A stretch of 64,000 nt of DNA from the NCBI RefSeq assembly GCF_003428335.1, contig NZ_CP031704.1:4600071-4664070 (forward strand). The letters are read 5' to 3'. Of this stretch, positions 33,919 to 44,200 are shown in pieces. How positions within the stretch are numbered: the first letter of the stretch is position 1; every line of letters starts with the position of its first letter. The DNA is from Solimonas sp. K1W22B-7 (GTDB taxonomy: Bacteria > Pseudomonadota > Gammaproteobacteria > Nevskiales > Nevskiaceae). Under the pieces are notes generated by a model. It saw nothing but the letters and a program-made list of their open reading frames with translations. It was not told where the DNA came from and ran no database searches. The translations under genes and the position numbers were made by a program.

Positions 33919-34842
33919 ATGGCCGCGACTCCGCATGGCAGCTTCCTGCGCTACGAAGGCTACCGCTACCTCAAGTTCGCCAGCGCGCTGTGCATCCTCT
34001 CCATCCTGCTCTACTGGTGGCATGACCCGCAGGACGGCCCCAACGGCGGCACCTGGCTGGGCTACACGCTGGGAACCCTCGGTGCCGGCCTGATCGCCTG
34101 GCTGGCCTGGCTCGGCGTGCGCAAGCGCCGCTACAGCTCGACGCTGGGCACGGTGAAGGGCTGGCTTTCCGCCCATGTCTACCTGGGCCTGGCGCTGATC
34201 ACGGTCGCCACGCTGCACACCGGCTTCCAGTTCGGCTGGAACATCCACACGCTGGCCTACACGCTGATGATGATCGTGATCCTGAGCGGCATCTTCGGCA
34301 TCGCCGCCTATGCGCGCATGCCGACGCTGATCACCGAGAACATGGGCGACTCCGACCGCGAGACGCTGATCGACGAGATCCTGGACCTCAACCAGCAGGC
34401 GCTGAAGATCGCCGACCAGCTCGGCCCCGAGGTGCACCGCATCACCGCGCGCTCGACCGAGCGCATGCGCATCGGCGGCAACCTGCGCGACCAGCTGTTC
34501 GGCCCGCTGCCTCCGGGCCGGCGCGTGATCGACGAGCTGCGCAAGCTCATGGCCGACAAGCAGCGCGCCGCCAACAGCGAAGGCTTCGACCCGAACAGCT
34601 CGGCCACGGTCATGTTCATGGCCGGCGAACTGGCGCAGGCCAGGAAGAGCGGCGAGGCTGCCGAGAAGACGCGCCAGCTGATGGAGATCATCAGCCGCCG
34701 CAACTCGCTGATCGTGCGCGTCAACCGCGACATCCTGCTGCACGCGCAGATGCAGATCTGGCTGTACTTCCACGTGCCGCTGACGGTCGCGCTGCTGGCG
34801 GCGCTGACCGCCCACATCGTTTCGGTCTTCATCTACTGGTAG
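33919..34842 (+). CDS. Di-haem b-type membrane protein
   Basis: A 307-residue protein with about five membrane helices (18-34, 48-66, 83-103, 112-130 and 282-304). Helix 3 carries His86 and His100, and the last helix His285 and His299: both pairs are 14 apart, the classic pattern for two bis-His b haems across a membrane. Between helices 4 and 5 is a 150-residue helical soluble insertion (about 131-280) rich in charge. It is placed to take electrons from the FAD/Fe-S fusion protein (3-base gap upstream) and give them to the haem domain of the next gene (6-base gap). Confidence 0.78.
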   Translation: MAATPHGSFLRYEGYRYLKFASALCILSILLYWWHDPQDGPNGGTWLGYTLGTLGAGLIAWLAWLGVRKRRYSSTLGTVKGWLSAHVYLGLALITVATLHTGFQFGWNIHTLAYTLMMIVILSGIFGIAAYARMPTLITENMGDSDRETLIDEILDLNQQALKIADQLGPEVHRITARSTERMRIGGNLRDQLFGPLPPGRRVIDELRKLMADKQRAANSEGFDPNSSATVMFMAGELAQARKSGEAAEKTRQLMEIISRRNSLIVRVNRDILLHAQMQIWLYFHVPLTVALLAALTAHIVSVFIYW

Positions 34843-34848
34843 CCCGCC

Positions 34849-36651
34849 ATGCGCGTCCTGCTCAGGAGCTTTCAGCAACAGGGCGACCAGCGCATCGCGA
34901 CCGAGCGCGGCCTGATCGGCGAACGACTGACGATCGGTCGCGGCACCAACCAGGACGTCTACACGCCGGACCTGCGCGCCGCGCTGGCGCATGCCGAGAT
35001 CGTGCACGACCGCCGCGGCCCCCTGCTGATGTCCAAGACCGCCAACGGCGTCTGGGTCAATGGCTCGCCGGTGGAAAACGCCAAGCTGGAAAAGGGCGAC
35101 GTCATCGAGATCGGCCGCTTCCGCCTGGAAGTGCTGGCGGTGGGCGGCGTGCCGGAACTGGTGCTGGGCTACGAGGAAAGGCTGACCCAGGCCGCGGATA
35201 TCCAGCAGCGCAAGGCCTCCTACCAGACCCGTCTCGACCAGACCGGCCTGTCGCTGCGGCGCCTGGCCTGGGGCCTGATGGTCCTGATGCTGCTGGTCGG
35301 CCTGCTGCTGCCGCTGGGCCTGCGCTATGGCAGCAGCCACGCCGGCGACAGCCCGCGCGAGCGTGCCGCCGGGCAGCGCGCCAATCCGCTGGACGACTCG
35401 ATCTGGCTTTCCGGGCCGGTCAGCAGCGCGCACCGCTACTTCGTCGAGGACTGCGCGGCCTGCCACGAAAAGCCATTCCGGCAGGTGCGCGACAGCGCCT
35501 GCATGGCCTGCCACAAGGACATGAAGCAGCACAGCGACGACACGGCCATGCTGTCGCACCCGGTGTTCGCCGGCCAGGAATGCACCGATTGCCACCGCGA
35601 GCACAACGGCACGCAGGGCATCAACGCGCAGTCGCTGACGCTGTGCACCGATTGCCATGCCGATCCGGACAAGGAATTCGCCTCGGCCAGGCTGCCGCCG
35701 GCATCGAGCTTCAGCAAGGCGCACCCGGAGTTCGCGCCGCGCGTGGCGGTGTTCGACGCCAAGGGCGGCAGGTTCATGTTCACCAAGCAGCGCGAAGCCC
35801 CGGCGCAGCTGCGCGAGGCGACCAACCTGGTCTACCCGCATGACGTGCACCTCAACCCCAAGGGCATCGACTCGCCCGAGGGCAAGGTGGTGATGAAGTG
35901 CGCCGACTGTCACCAGCCCGACTCGCGCGGCGTCAGCTTCGAGCCGGTGAACATGGAGAAGCACTGCGCCAGCTGCCACCGCCTGGACTTCGACCCGGAC
36001 GACCCGGCGCGCGAGCTGCCGCATGGCCGGCCCGAGCAGATCCAGGGCGTGGTCCGCGACTACTACTACGCCAAGGCCCTGCAGGGCGGCGTCGGCGTCG
36101 GCAAGGCGCCGGCCGTGGTGCGCGAACGCCGCCGCCCCGGCGAGACCCTGCCCCCCGGTGGCGCCCGCGCCGCGCTGGACTGGGCCGACGCCCGCGCGCA
36201 CCAGACCATGGTCGACGTGTTCGAGCGCCGCACCTGCCATTACTGCCACCAGGTTCAGCGCAGCGACGACCCGGCGATGCCCTGGACCGTGGCGCCGGTG
36301 AACCTGCAGGAGCACGCGCTGGACGGCGCGCGGTTCGACCATGCCGCGCACAAGGCGCAGGATTGCGGCGACTGCCATGCCGCAGACAAGTCCAAGATCA
36401 GCGCCGAGGTGCTGCTGCCCGACCTGAACAGCTGCCGCGACTGCCATGGCGACACCGGCAGCACCAGCCAGGTGCCGTCGGACTGCACCCTGTGCCACCG
36501 CTTCCATATCGCCGAGACGCATCACTTCGGCGGGATGCCGGCGACGAAGCTGCCGGCAACGCATCCCGCGGTACCGCCCAAGGCGCCTGCGGCTGTACCG
36601 GCGAAGCCGGAACCCGCCAAACCCGCCCCGGCGCAGGGTAAAAAGCCGTGA
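34849..36651 (+). CDS. FHA-domain, membrane-anchored decahaem cytochrome c
   Basis: A 600-residue protein. Residues 10-100 are a forkhead-associated (FHA) domain (TIGRGTNQDVYTPD, then HAEIV and the NGVWVNGSPV loop), which normally binds phosphothreonine. One helix (about 138-158, WGLMVLMLLVGLLLPLGL) preceded by Arg-Arg suggests N-in topology, with the FHA domain in the cytoplasm and the rest in the periplasm. Ten CXXCH motifs lie between residues 202 and 550 (CAACH, CMACH, CTDCH twice, CADCH, CASCH, CHYCH, CGDCH, CRDCH, CTLCH). A Pro/Ala/Lys tail ends it. It links a phospho-signal reader to a periplasmic electron wire. The stop overlaps the next GTG. Confidence 0.88.
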   Translation: MRVLLRSFQQQGDQRIATERGLIGERLTIGRGTNQDVYTPDLRAALAHAEIVHDRRGPLLMSKTANGVWVNGSPVENAKLEKGDVIEIGRFRLEVLAVGGVPELVLGYEERLTQAADIQQRKASYQTRLDQTGLSLRRLAWGLMVLMLLVGLLLPLGLRYGSSHAGDSPRERAAGQRANPLDDSIWLSGPVSSAHRYFVEDCAACHEKPFRQVRDSACMACHKDMKQHSDDTAMLSHPVFAGQECTDCHREHNGTQGINAQSLTLCTDCHADPDKEFASARLPPASSFSKAHPEFAPRVAVFDAKGGRFMFTKQREAPAQLREATNLVYPHDVHLNPKGIDSPEGKVVMKCADCHQPDSRGVSFEPVNMEKHCASCHRLDFDPDDPARELPHGRPEQIQGVVRDYYYAKALQGGVGVGKAPAVVRERRRPGETLPPGGARAALDWADARAHQTMVDVFERRTCHYCHQVQRSDDPAMPWTVAPVNLQEHALDGARFDHAAHKAQDCGDCHAADKSKISAEVLLPDLNSCRDCHGDTGSTSQVPSDCTLCHRFHIAETHHFGGMPATKLPATHPAVPPKAPAAVPAKPEPAKPAPAQGKKP

Positions 36652-38588
36652 AGCCGCGCTGGCTGGCCTGGCCGCTGGCGGCACTGCTCGCCGCCTGCGG
36701 CGGCGGTGGCGGCCCCAGCGACGACTCGGGCTGCACTGGCAGCTGCGCCACCAGCAACCCGCAGCGCCTGGAAGTGGCCGACGTGCAGCGCGTGATCGCC
36801 CAGGCGGTGGACGAGGCAGACGCACGGGGGGCGCTGGCCACCATCGCCGTGACCGATCGCGTCGGCAACGTGCTGGCGGTGTTCCAGATGACCGGTGCCG
36901 ACCCGGCGCTGACGGTGCGCTCCGGCCGCAACACCGGCACCGGGCTCGACGGGCTGACCGATGTCGTCCCCAGCAGCCTGGGCGCGATCGCCAAGGCGGT
37001 GACCGGCGCCTATCTCAGCTCGGAGGGCAACGCCTTTTCCACCCGCACGGCCAGCCAGATCGTGCAGGACCATTTCAATCCGAAGGAAAGGGACCAGCCG
37101 GGCGGGCCGCTGTTCGGCGTGCAGTTCAGCCAGCTGCCCTGCAGCGACCTGACGCTGCGCCTGGCCGACGCCACCAGCGCCGGCCCCAAGCGCTCGCCGC
37201 TGGGCCTGTCGGCCGATGCCGGCGGTTTCCCGCTGTACAAGGCCGGCACCGTGGTCGGCGGCGTCGGCGTGATCGCCGACGGTGTCTACGGCCTGGACCT
37301 GGACATCCGCGGCAATGACAGCGACCTGGATGAACTGATCGCCACCGCCGCCACCGCCGGCTTCGATGCGCCGCAGGATCGCCGTGCCAACCGCATCACC
37401 GCCGGCGGCCTGTCGCTGCGCTACAGCGACGTCGGCCAGTCGCAGACCGCTACCGGCGGCCGCTCCACGCTGACGTTCGCCCAGGCCTCCGCGCAGGGCT
37501 CGCTGCTGTCGGTGTCCGGTTACTACCTGGCGCCCGCCATCGGCACCGGCACGCGCTTCGGACAGGCCGAGTCGGGCTACCAGCCCAGCACCGTGCCGGC
37601 CTTCGCCGATCTCGACGCCTTCGAACTGGTCAATGGCGCGCCGCGCTTCCCGCCGATCGCCGGCACCGACGGCCTGCTGACCCAGGCCGAGGTCACTTCC
37701 GTGCTGCGCAATGCCCTGCTCAACGCCAACCACCTGCGCGCGCAGATCCGCCGCCCGGTGGGCTCGCTGATGCGCGGCACGGTGTCGGTGGTGGACACCA
37801 GCGGCGTGATCCTGGGCGTGCTGCGCACCCGCGATGCGCCGGTGTTCGGCACCGACGTGTCGCTGCAGAAGGCGCGCAGCGCGCTGTTCTTCAGCTCGCC
37901 GACGCTGGGCGCCGACCTCAACGCCGCCGGCTCGGTCAGTTACTTCATTCCGGACCTCGGCACCGCGACGACGCCGCCGGTGAGCTTCGCCGACTACGCC
38001 ACCGCGCTGTCGGCGCAGCTCAGCCCGGCGACGCTCACCGGCGGCTTCGCCTTCGGCGCGCGTTCCATCGGCAACGTCGCGCGGCCGTTCTTCCCCGACG
38101 GCGTCGAAGAAACCGGTCCTGGCGCGCTGTCGAAGCCCTTCGCCCGCTGGAGCCCCTTCTCCACCGGCCTGCAGCTGGACCTGGTCTACGAGCGCATCGT
38201 GCAGCACGTCGGCTTCGTCGCCGGGCTGGGCGTGCCCGACGTGGGCGTGGGCTGCTCGGGGCCGCCGGCACCAGCCCTGGGCTTTGCCACCACCGTGCCG
38301 GCAAAACTCGACAACGGCCTGCAGATCTTCGCCGGCGGCGTGCCGATCTATCGTGGCAACACCCTGATCGGCGCGGTCGGCGTCTCCGGCGACGGCATCG
38401 ACCAGGACGACCTGGTGGCCTTCCTCGGCGTGGACGGCGCAGCCCGGGCCACGGGCACCCTCGGCAACGCCCCGCGCGCGCTGCGCATCGACACGCTCGA
38501 TGTGCCCGGCGGCCGCCTGCGCTACGTGCAGTGCCCGCAGGCGCCCTTCGTCGATACCGACGCGCAGAACGTCTGCCAGGGCAAATGA
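36648..38588 (+). CDS. Lipoprotein with two GlcG/HbpS haem-binding-like domains
   Basis: A 646-residue lipoprotein; the lipobox LLAACGGGG puts the lipidated cysteine at 17. A first GlcG-like domain (about 40-250) starts RLEVADVQRVIAQAVDEADARGALATIAVTDRVGNVLAVFQMTGA, and a second (about 345-640) starts GLLTQAEVTSVLRNALLNANHLRAQIRRPVGSLMRGTVSVVDTSGVILGVLRT. GVGVIADGV and GAVGVSGDGI are the matching late segments. GlcG/HbpS proteins bind haem or act as redox/haem sensors. Such long tandem lipoproteins occur beside multihaem genes. It overlaps neighbours by four bases on both sides (GTGA and ATGA), so it belongs to the operon. Its exact role is unknown. Confidence 0.8.
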   Translation: MKPRWLAWPLAALLAACGGGGGPSDDSGCTGSCATSNPQRLEVADVQRVIAQAVDEADARGALATIAVTDRVGNVLAVFQMTGADPALTVRSGRNTGTGLDGLTDVVPSSLGAIAKAVTGAYLSSEGNAFSTRTASQIVQDHFNPKERDQPGGPLFGVQFSQLPCSDLTLRLADATSAGPKRSPLGLSADAGGFPLYKAGTVVGGVGVIADGVYGLDLDIRGNDSDLDELIATAATAGFDAPQDRRANRITAGGLSLRYSDVGQSQTATGGRSTLTFAQASAQGSLLSVSGYYLAPAIGTGTRFGQAESGYQPSTVPAFADLDAFELVNGAPRFPPIAGTDGLLTQAEVTSVLRNALLNANHLRAQIRRPVGSLMRGTVSVVDTSGVILGVLRTRDAPVFGTDVSLQKARSALFFSSPTLGADLNAAGSVSYFIPDLGTATTPPVSFADYATALSAQLSPATLTGGFAFGARSIGNVARPFFPDGVEETGPGALSKPFARWSPFSTGLQLDLVYERIVQHVGFVAGLGVPDVGVGCSGPPAPALGFATTVPAKLDNGLQIFAGGVPIYRGNTLIGAVGVSGDGIDQDDLVAFLGVDGAARATGTLGNAPRALRIDTLDVPGGRLRYVQCPQAPFVDTDAQNVCQGK

Positions 38589-41203
38589 AGACGCCGGCCT
38601 TCCGCAAGCTGCTGATCGTCGCCCTGCTCGGCGCCGGCAACGGCGCGCTGGCGGCGGACGAGCCGTATCTCTATGGTCCGGTGCGCCAGGGCGAGCAACT
38701 GGCGCGCATCGCCTGGGAGCTGCGTCCCGACAAGACCCGCGAGGGCACCTGGCAGATGAACGCGGCGCTGTACCGCGCCAACCCCAAAGCCTTCATCAAC
38801 GGCGACCTCGAGCGGCTGCGGCCCGGCGCGATGCTGGTGGTGCCGGCCGACCCGGACGTCCGTCGCATCGACCCGGACCTGGCACGGCGGGTGGCGCGCG
38901 AGCCCAAGCGCGCCCGCGTGCTGCTGCAGGGCCTGGCCCTGCAGCAGGCGGCCGTGGAGCCCCAGGCCGCCCCCCCGGCATCTGCCTCTACAGCCGCCGA
39001 GCCGGCACCGCCTCACAGCCCCGCGGGCGGCATGCCCCCCGCGGATCCCGCGCTCTACGGGCCGGTACGCCCGGGCGCGCAACTGGCGCAGATCGCCTGG
39101 GAGCTGCGCCCGGACAAGACCCGCGTCGGCACCTGGCAGATGAACGCAGCGCTGTACCGCGCCAACCCCAGGGCCTTCATCGACGGCGACCTCGAGCGCC
39201 TGCGCCCCGGCGTGATGCTGGTGGTGCCCGGCGACGAGGAAGTGCGCAGCATCGATCCGGAGCTGGCGCGCAAGGTGGCGCGGGAACCGAAGCATGCACG
39301 CGCCCTGCTGGCCTCGGCGGCTCCCGCGCCCCGGCCGCCGGCGGCGCTGACACTCGTTCCGGCGCCTGTGGCGGCCCCGGCGCCAGCGTCCGAAGTGGTG
39401 ACCGCCAAGGTGGTTCCGGCCTGGACGCCGGAACCCGCGCCGATGCCCGCGGGCAAGGCGCCGGCACCCGCCACGCCGTCGCGGATGGGTGCTGCGATGG
39501 ATGCCGCACCCGCCGCCGAGCGGCGCCGTCCCGACGCCGAAGCGCGCGCGATTCCCGACGAGCCCGAGGCCCTGCCGGACCCCAATCGCATGACGCGGCT
39601 GGCGCCGGTGGCGATGCCCAACCCCTGGCAGGAATACACCAAGGCGCCGGTGCCGGACCGCTGGCGCATCCTCAACTCGCTGGGCGTGGTGCCGCAGAAC
39701 TGGTGGGATCCGTACAACCAGAACACGTTCAAGGCCGACAAGCCGGTGCGCAACGGCGACGAGTTCTTCAACATTTCCGTCATCTCGGACACGGTCTACG
39801 AGCCGCGCCGCCTGCCGACGCCGGTCGGTCCGCAATCCACCGGCGGCAGCGGCGCCATCGGCATCTTCGGCCGCGAGAACCAGTGGTTGCTCAACCAGAA
39901 CCTGATCCTGGCGCTGGTGTACCTGAAGGGCGACACCACCTTCCGCCCACCGGACTGGGAATACCACCTGACGCCGGTGTTCAACTTCAATCGCACGGTC
40001 ACCGAGGAAGACCGCGCGGTCAACGTCGATCCGGAGCGCGGAGACACGCGCAACGACAGCTTCATCGGTATCCAGGAACTGTTCGTCGACTACCACCTGC
40101 GCAACGTCTCCGACCGCTTCGACTTCGACTCCGTCCGTTTCGGCATCCAGCCGCTGTCCTTCGATTTCCGCGGCTTCCTGTTCCAGGACAACCAGCTGGC
40201 GGCGCGCCTGTTCGGCACGCGCGACAACAATCGCTGGCAGTACAACCTGGCCTGGGTGCGGCGCCTGGAAAAGGACACCAACAGCGGCCTGAACGCGATC
40301 AACCGCGACCTGCGCAACGACGACGTCTTCATGTTCAACCTGTACCGGCAGGATTTCCCGGTGCTGGGCTTCACCTCGCAGGGCATCGTCGCCTACAACC
40401 GCAACCGCGAGGACGGCGCGCGCTTCTACGACAAGAACGGCTTCCTGGCGCGGCCGTTCTCGATCGGCGAGCAGCAGCCGATCCGCTACGACGTGACCTA
40501 CCTGGGCTACAACGGCGACGGCCATTTCGGCCGGCTCAACCTGACGGTGTCCAGCTATCTTGCCGTCGGCGAGCAGAACCGCAGCCCCTTCGAGGACAAG
40601 GACCAGGACATCCTCGCCGGCTTCGCCGCGGCCGAGGCCTCGTTCGACCAGGACTGGCGGCGCTGGCGCCTGTCGGCGCTGTGGGCCAGCGGCGACAGCG
40701 ACCCCTTCGACGGCCAGGCCAACGGCTTCGACGCGATCTTCGAGAACCCGATCTTCGCCGGCGCCGACACCAGCTTCTGGATCCGCCAGGGCGTGCCGCT
40801 GATCGGTGGCGGCATCGTGGCGATCTCGCAGCGCAACGGCGTGCTCAACTCGCTGCGCCACTCCAAGGAACACGGCCAGTCCAACTTCATCAACCCGGGC
40901 ACGATCCTGCTGGGCGCGGGCGCCGACTTCGACCTGACGCCGACCTTCCGCCTGTCGTTCAACCTCAACCACCTCTGGTTCGGGGACAGCGGCGTCCTCG
41001 AAGTGGCGCGCAACCAGGGCAGCATCGACGAGGACATCGGCTGGGACGTCTCCAGCGCCGCGATCTGGCGCCCGTTCATGACGCAGAACATCGTGCTGCG
41101 ACTGTCCGGCTCGATGCTGATCCCCGGTGATGGCTACCAGGACCTGTTCCCGGACGACGACTATCCGTACTCGATCCTGGGCAACTTCATCTTCACCTAC
41201 TGA
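38585..41203 (+). CDS. Outer-membrane barrel with two FimV/LysM-like domains
   Basis: An 872-residue exported protein; the signal sequence ends near residue 24 (GALAADEP). Two near-identical FimV N-domain-like repeats follow: YGPVRQGEQLARIAWELRPDKT to LERLRPGAMLVVP (about 28-95), and YGPVRPGAQLAQIAWELRPDKT to LERLRPGVMLVVP (about 158-225). Such domains bind peptidoglycan. A Pro/Ala-rich linker leads to a beta-barrel (about 350-872) with many alternating amphipathic strands and the terminal aromatic ending GNFIFTY. The barrel could be the outer-membrane channel through which the decahaem cytochrome of the next gene (2-base gap) is wired, as in porin-cytochrome conduits; this is inference. Confidence 0.75.
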   Translation: MKTPAFRKLLIVALLGAGNGALAADEPYLYGPVRQGEQLARIAWELRPDKTREGTWQMNAALYRANPKAFINGDLERLRPGAMLVVPADPDVRRIDPDLARRVAREPKRARVLLQGLALQQAAVEPQAAPPASASTAAEPAPPHSPAGGMPPADPALYGPVRPGAQLAQIAWELRPDKTRVGTWQMNAALYRANPRAFIDGDLERLRPGVMLVVPGDEEVRSIDPELARKVAREPKHARALLASAAPAPRPPAALTLVPAPVAAPAPASEVVTAKVVPAWTPEPAPMPAGKAPAPATPSRMGAAMDAAPAAERRRPDAEARAIPDEPEALPDPNRMTRLAPVAMPNPWQEYTKAPVPDRWRILNSLGVVPQNWWDPYNQNTFKADKPVRNGDEFFNISVISDTVYEPRRLPTPVGPQSTGGSGAIGIFGRENQWLLNQNLILALVYLKGDTTFRPPDWEYHLTPVFNFNRTVTEEDRAVNVDPERGDTRNDSFIGIQELFVDYHLRNVSDRFDFDSVRFGIQPLSFDFRGFLFQDNQLAARLFGTRDNNRWQYNLAWVRRLEKDTNSGLNAINRDLRNDDVFMFNLYRQDFPVLGFTSQGIVAYNRNREDGARFYDKNGFLARPFSIGEQQPIRYDVTYLGYNGDGHFGRLNLTVSSYLAVGEQNRSPFEDKDQDILAGFAAAEASFDQDWRRWRLSALWASGDSDPFDGQANGFDAIFENPIFAGADTSFWIRQGVPLIGGGIVAISQRNGVLNSLRHSKEHGQSNFINPGTILLGAGADFDLTPTFRLSFNLNHLWFGDSGVLEVARNQGSIDEDIGWDVSSAAIWRPFMTQNIVLRLSGSMLIPGDGYQDLFPDDDYPYSILGNFIFTY

Positions 41204-41205
41204 CC

Positions 41206-44200
41206 ATGATCCGCGCCCTGACCGCCACCCTGCTGCTCGCCCTTTCCGGCCTGGCCCTGGCCAGCGGCGGCGAGCATGCCGTCGAACGCGACTACGTCAC
41301 CGCCGACTTCGCGCCGCGCGTACAGGGCCGCGACCAGGCCGCGGCCAAGTCGGCCGGCTGCGAGTCCTGCCACACCAGCACCGATCGTCACAGCATGCAC
41401 GCCAATCCCGCCGTCGTGCTGGGTTGCACCGATTGCCATGGCGGCGATGCGCGCGTGTTCCTCAAGCCCGGCAGCAAGGCCGAAGGCCACGCCTATCGCG
41501 ATGACCACGCGTACATGGAAACGCTGGAAAAGGCCCACGTGCTGCCGCGCTACCCGGAGGCCTGGCACTGGCCGTCCAGCCGCAACCCGGAGCACAGCTT
41601 CTCGCTGCTCAACCTCGAGGCGCCGGAGTTCATCCGCTTCGTCAATCCCGGCGACTACCGCGTGGCGCGCGAAGCCTGCGGCGCCTGCCACCTGCCGATC
41701 ATCGAGGCCGCCGAGCGCAGCATGATGTCCACCGGCGCCATGCTCTGGGGCGGTGCCGCGTACAACAACGGCATCCTGCCGTTCAAGCGCTATCTCAGCG
41801 GCGAGGCCTACACCCGCGACGGCCGCCCCGCGCGCATCGATGCGCCGGTGAAGCCCGACGAGAACATGAAGAAGAAGGGCGCGCTGGAAGCGCTCTACCC
41901 GCTGCCGGCCTGGGAAGTGACGCCGCCGGCGGACGTGTTCCGCGTGTTCGAGCGCGGCGGACGCAACATCAACAGCATCTTCCCCGAGACCGGCCTGCCC
42001 GACGCCCTCGGCCTGATCCAGCGCCTGGAAGAGCCCGGGCGCCCGGACATCAAGCAGTCCAACCGCGGGCCCGGCACCGGCAGCCGCATCGCGGTGCCGC
42101 TGCTGAACATGCACAAGACGCGCCTCAACGACCCCTTCTCCTGGTTCCTCGGCACCAACGACCAGCCGGGCGACTACCGCTCCTCCGGCTGCTCCGGCTG
42201 CCACGTGGTCTATGCCAACGACCGCGACCCGCGCCATTCCGGCGGCTATGCCGCCTGGGGCCACACCGGCAAGTCGCAGAGCAAGGACCCGACGATCCCC
42301 AAGGACGAGGAAGGCCACCCGCTGAAGCACGTCTTCACCCGGGCGATCCCGACCAGCCAGTGCATGATCTGCCACATGCACCAGCCGAACATCTTCCTCA
42401 ACTCCATGCTCGGCTACACCATGTGGGACTACGAGACGGGCGCCGAGCAGATGTGGCCCAAGCAGCAGAAGTACCCGACCGACGCCGAGATCCACAAGAC
42501 CAACCAGCGCAACCCCGAGGAAGCGGCGATCCGCGGCAACTGGTCCGACCGCAAGTTCCTCGACAAGGTCTCGGAGCTGAACCCGGAGATCAAGGACACC
42601 CAGTTCGCCGACTACCACGGCCACGGCTGGAACTTCCGCGCCATCCACAAGCGCGACCGCAAGGGCAACCTGCTGGACAAGGACGGCAACATCGTCGCCG
42701 ACGACGACCCGAAGAAGTTCAGCAAGACCGTGCAGATGTCCTCGATCCATGTCGATGTCGGCATGCACTGCGTGGACTGCCACTTCTCGCAGGACGCCCA
42801 TGGCAACGGCCACATCTACGGCGAGGTGGCGCAGGCGGTGGAGATCGACTGCCAGGACTGCCACGGCACCGCCGACAGGCTGCCGACGCTGAAGACCTCG
42901 GGCCCGGCCGCGCCGCCGGGCGGCAGCGACCTGTTGCGCCTGCGCACGCAGGACGGCCGCAAGCGCTTCGAATGGCGCGGCAACAAGCTGTACCAGCGCT
43001 CGGCGCTGGACCCGAAGAAGGAATGGGAAGTCTCGCTGGTGAAGGACTCGGTGACACCGGGCAACGCGCACTACAACGCCAAGGCGGCGCGCGCCAAGCT
43101 GATGTCGCGCGACACCATCGGCCAGGCCTTCGGCCTCGACGTCAAGCGCGACGACCGCGCGCACAAGGACGACGAGATCATGTGCATTACCTGCCACACG
43201 TCCTGGACCACCTCCTGCTTCGGCTGCCACCTGCCGATCCAGGCCAACTGGAAATCGGACCGCATCCACTTCGACGGCGGCGAGAGCCGCAACTACGCCA
43301 CCTACAACCCGCAGGTGGTGCGCGACGACTTCTACATGATCGGCAAGCATGGCGAAGCCAAGGGCAACCGCGTCGCCCCGATCCGCTCGACCTCGGCGCT
43401 GGTGCTGTCCTCCACCAACGCCAATCGCGAGCGCATCTACATCCAGCAGCCGCCGGTGGCCGCCAGCGGCCATTCCTCGCAGGCCTTCGCGCCGCACTAC
43501 CCGCATACCGAGCGCAAGACCGAGACCAAGACCTGCGAGGACTGCCACCTGTCGAAGAGCGGCGACAACAACGCCTGGATGACCTCGCTGCTGGGCCAGG
43601 GCACCAACTTCGTCAGCTTCGTCGGCTTCCATGCCTGGGTCGGCCTGGAAGACGGGCTCGAAGCCGTGCAGGTCACCGAGTGGGAGGAGCCGCAGGCGGT
43701 GATCGGCTCCTACCTGCACCGCTACGCCTACCCCGACTGGTACAAGGCGCACGAGGCGCGCGGCCGCGAACTGCCGATCGCCCACGACCACTCCGCGCGC
43801 GGCGCGATCCAGTGCCTGCAGCTGCGCGGCGAGTACCTGTTTGCCGCCGAGGGCAAGGGCGGCATGCAGGTCTTCGACGTCGCCAGCATCGCCAACAAGG
43901 GCTTCTCGCAGCGCATCGTCAGCGCGCCGTTCTCGCCGCTGGGCCAGAAGAACCGCATCGGCTCGAAGAACGCCACCTGCGTGGCGCTGCCGACCAACCA
44001 GCCGATCAACCCGCTGCGCAACCAGGGCGACCTGATGCGCAACGTCAACCAGGAACAGCCGTTCCACCCGATCTACAGCTATGCCGCGATCAGCGACGCC
44101 GTGGAAGGCCTGATCCTGGTCAACGTCGACACCCTGCAGGACGGCGACCCTCGCAACAACGGCCTCAAGCGCGCCCTGACCTGGGACGGCGGCGGCGCGC

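Noticed and set aside
29998-36825. A 2275-residue open frame on the minus strand
   Set aside because: Only its last 431 residues (29998-31293) are a real gene. The rest runs antisense to four well-supported genes with haem, FAD and FHA motifs and has the His/Arg/Ala/Val-rich look of GC-rich antisense frames.
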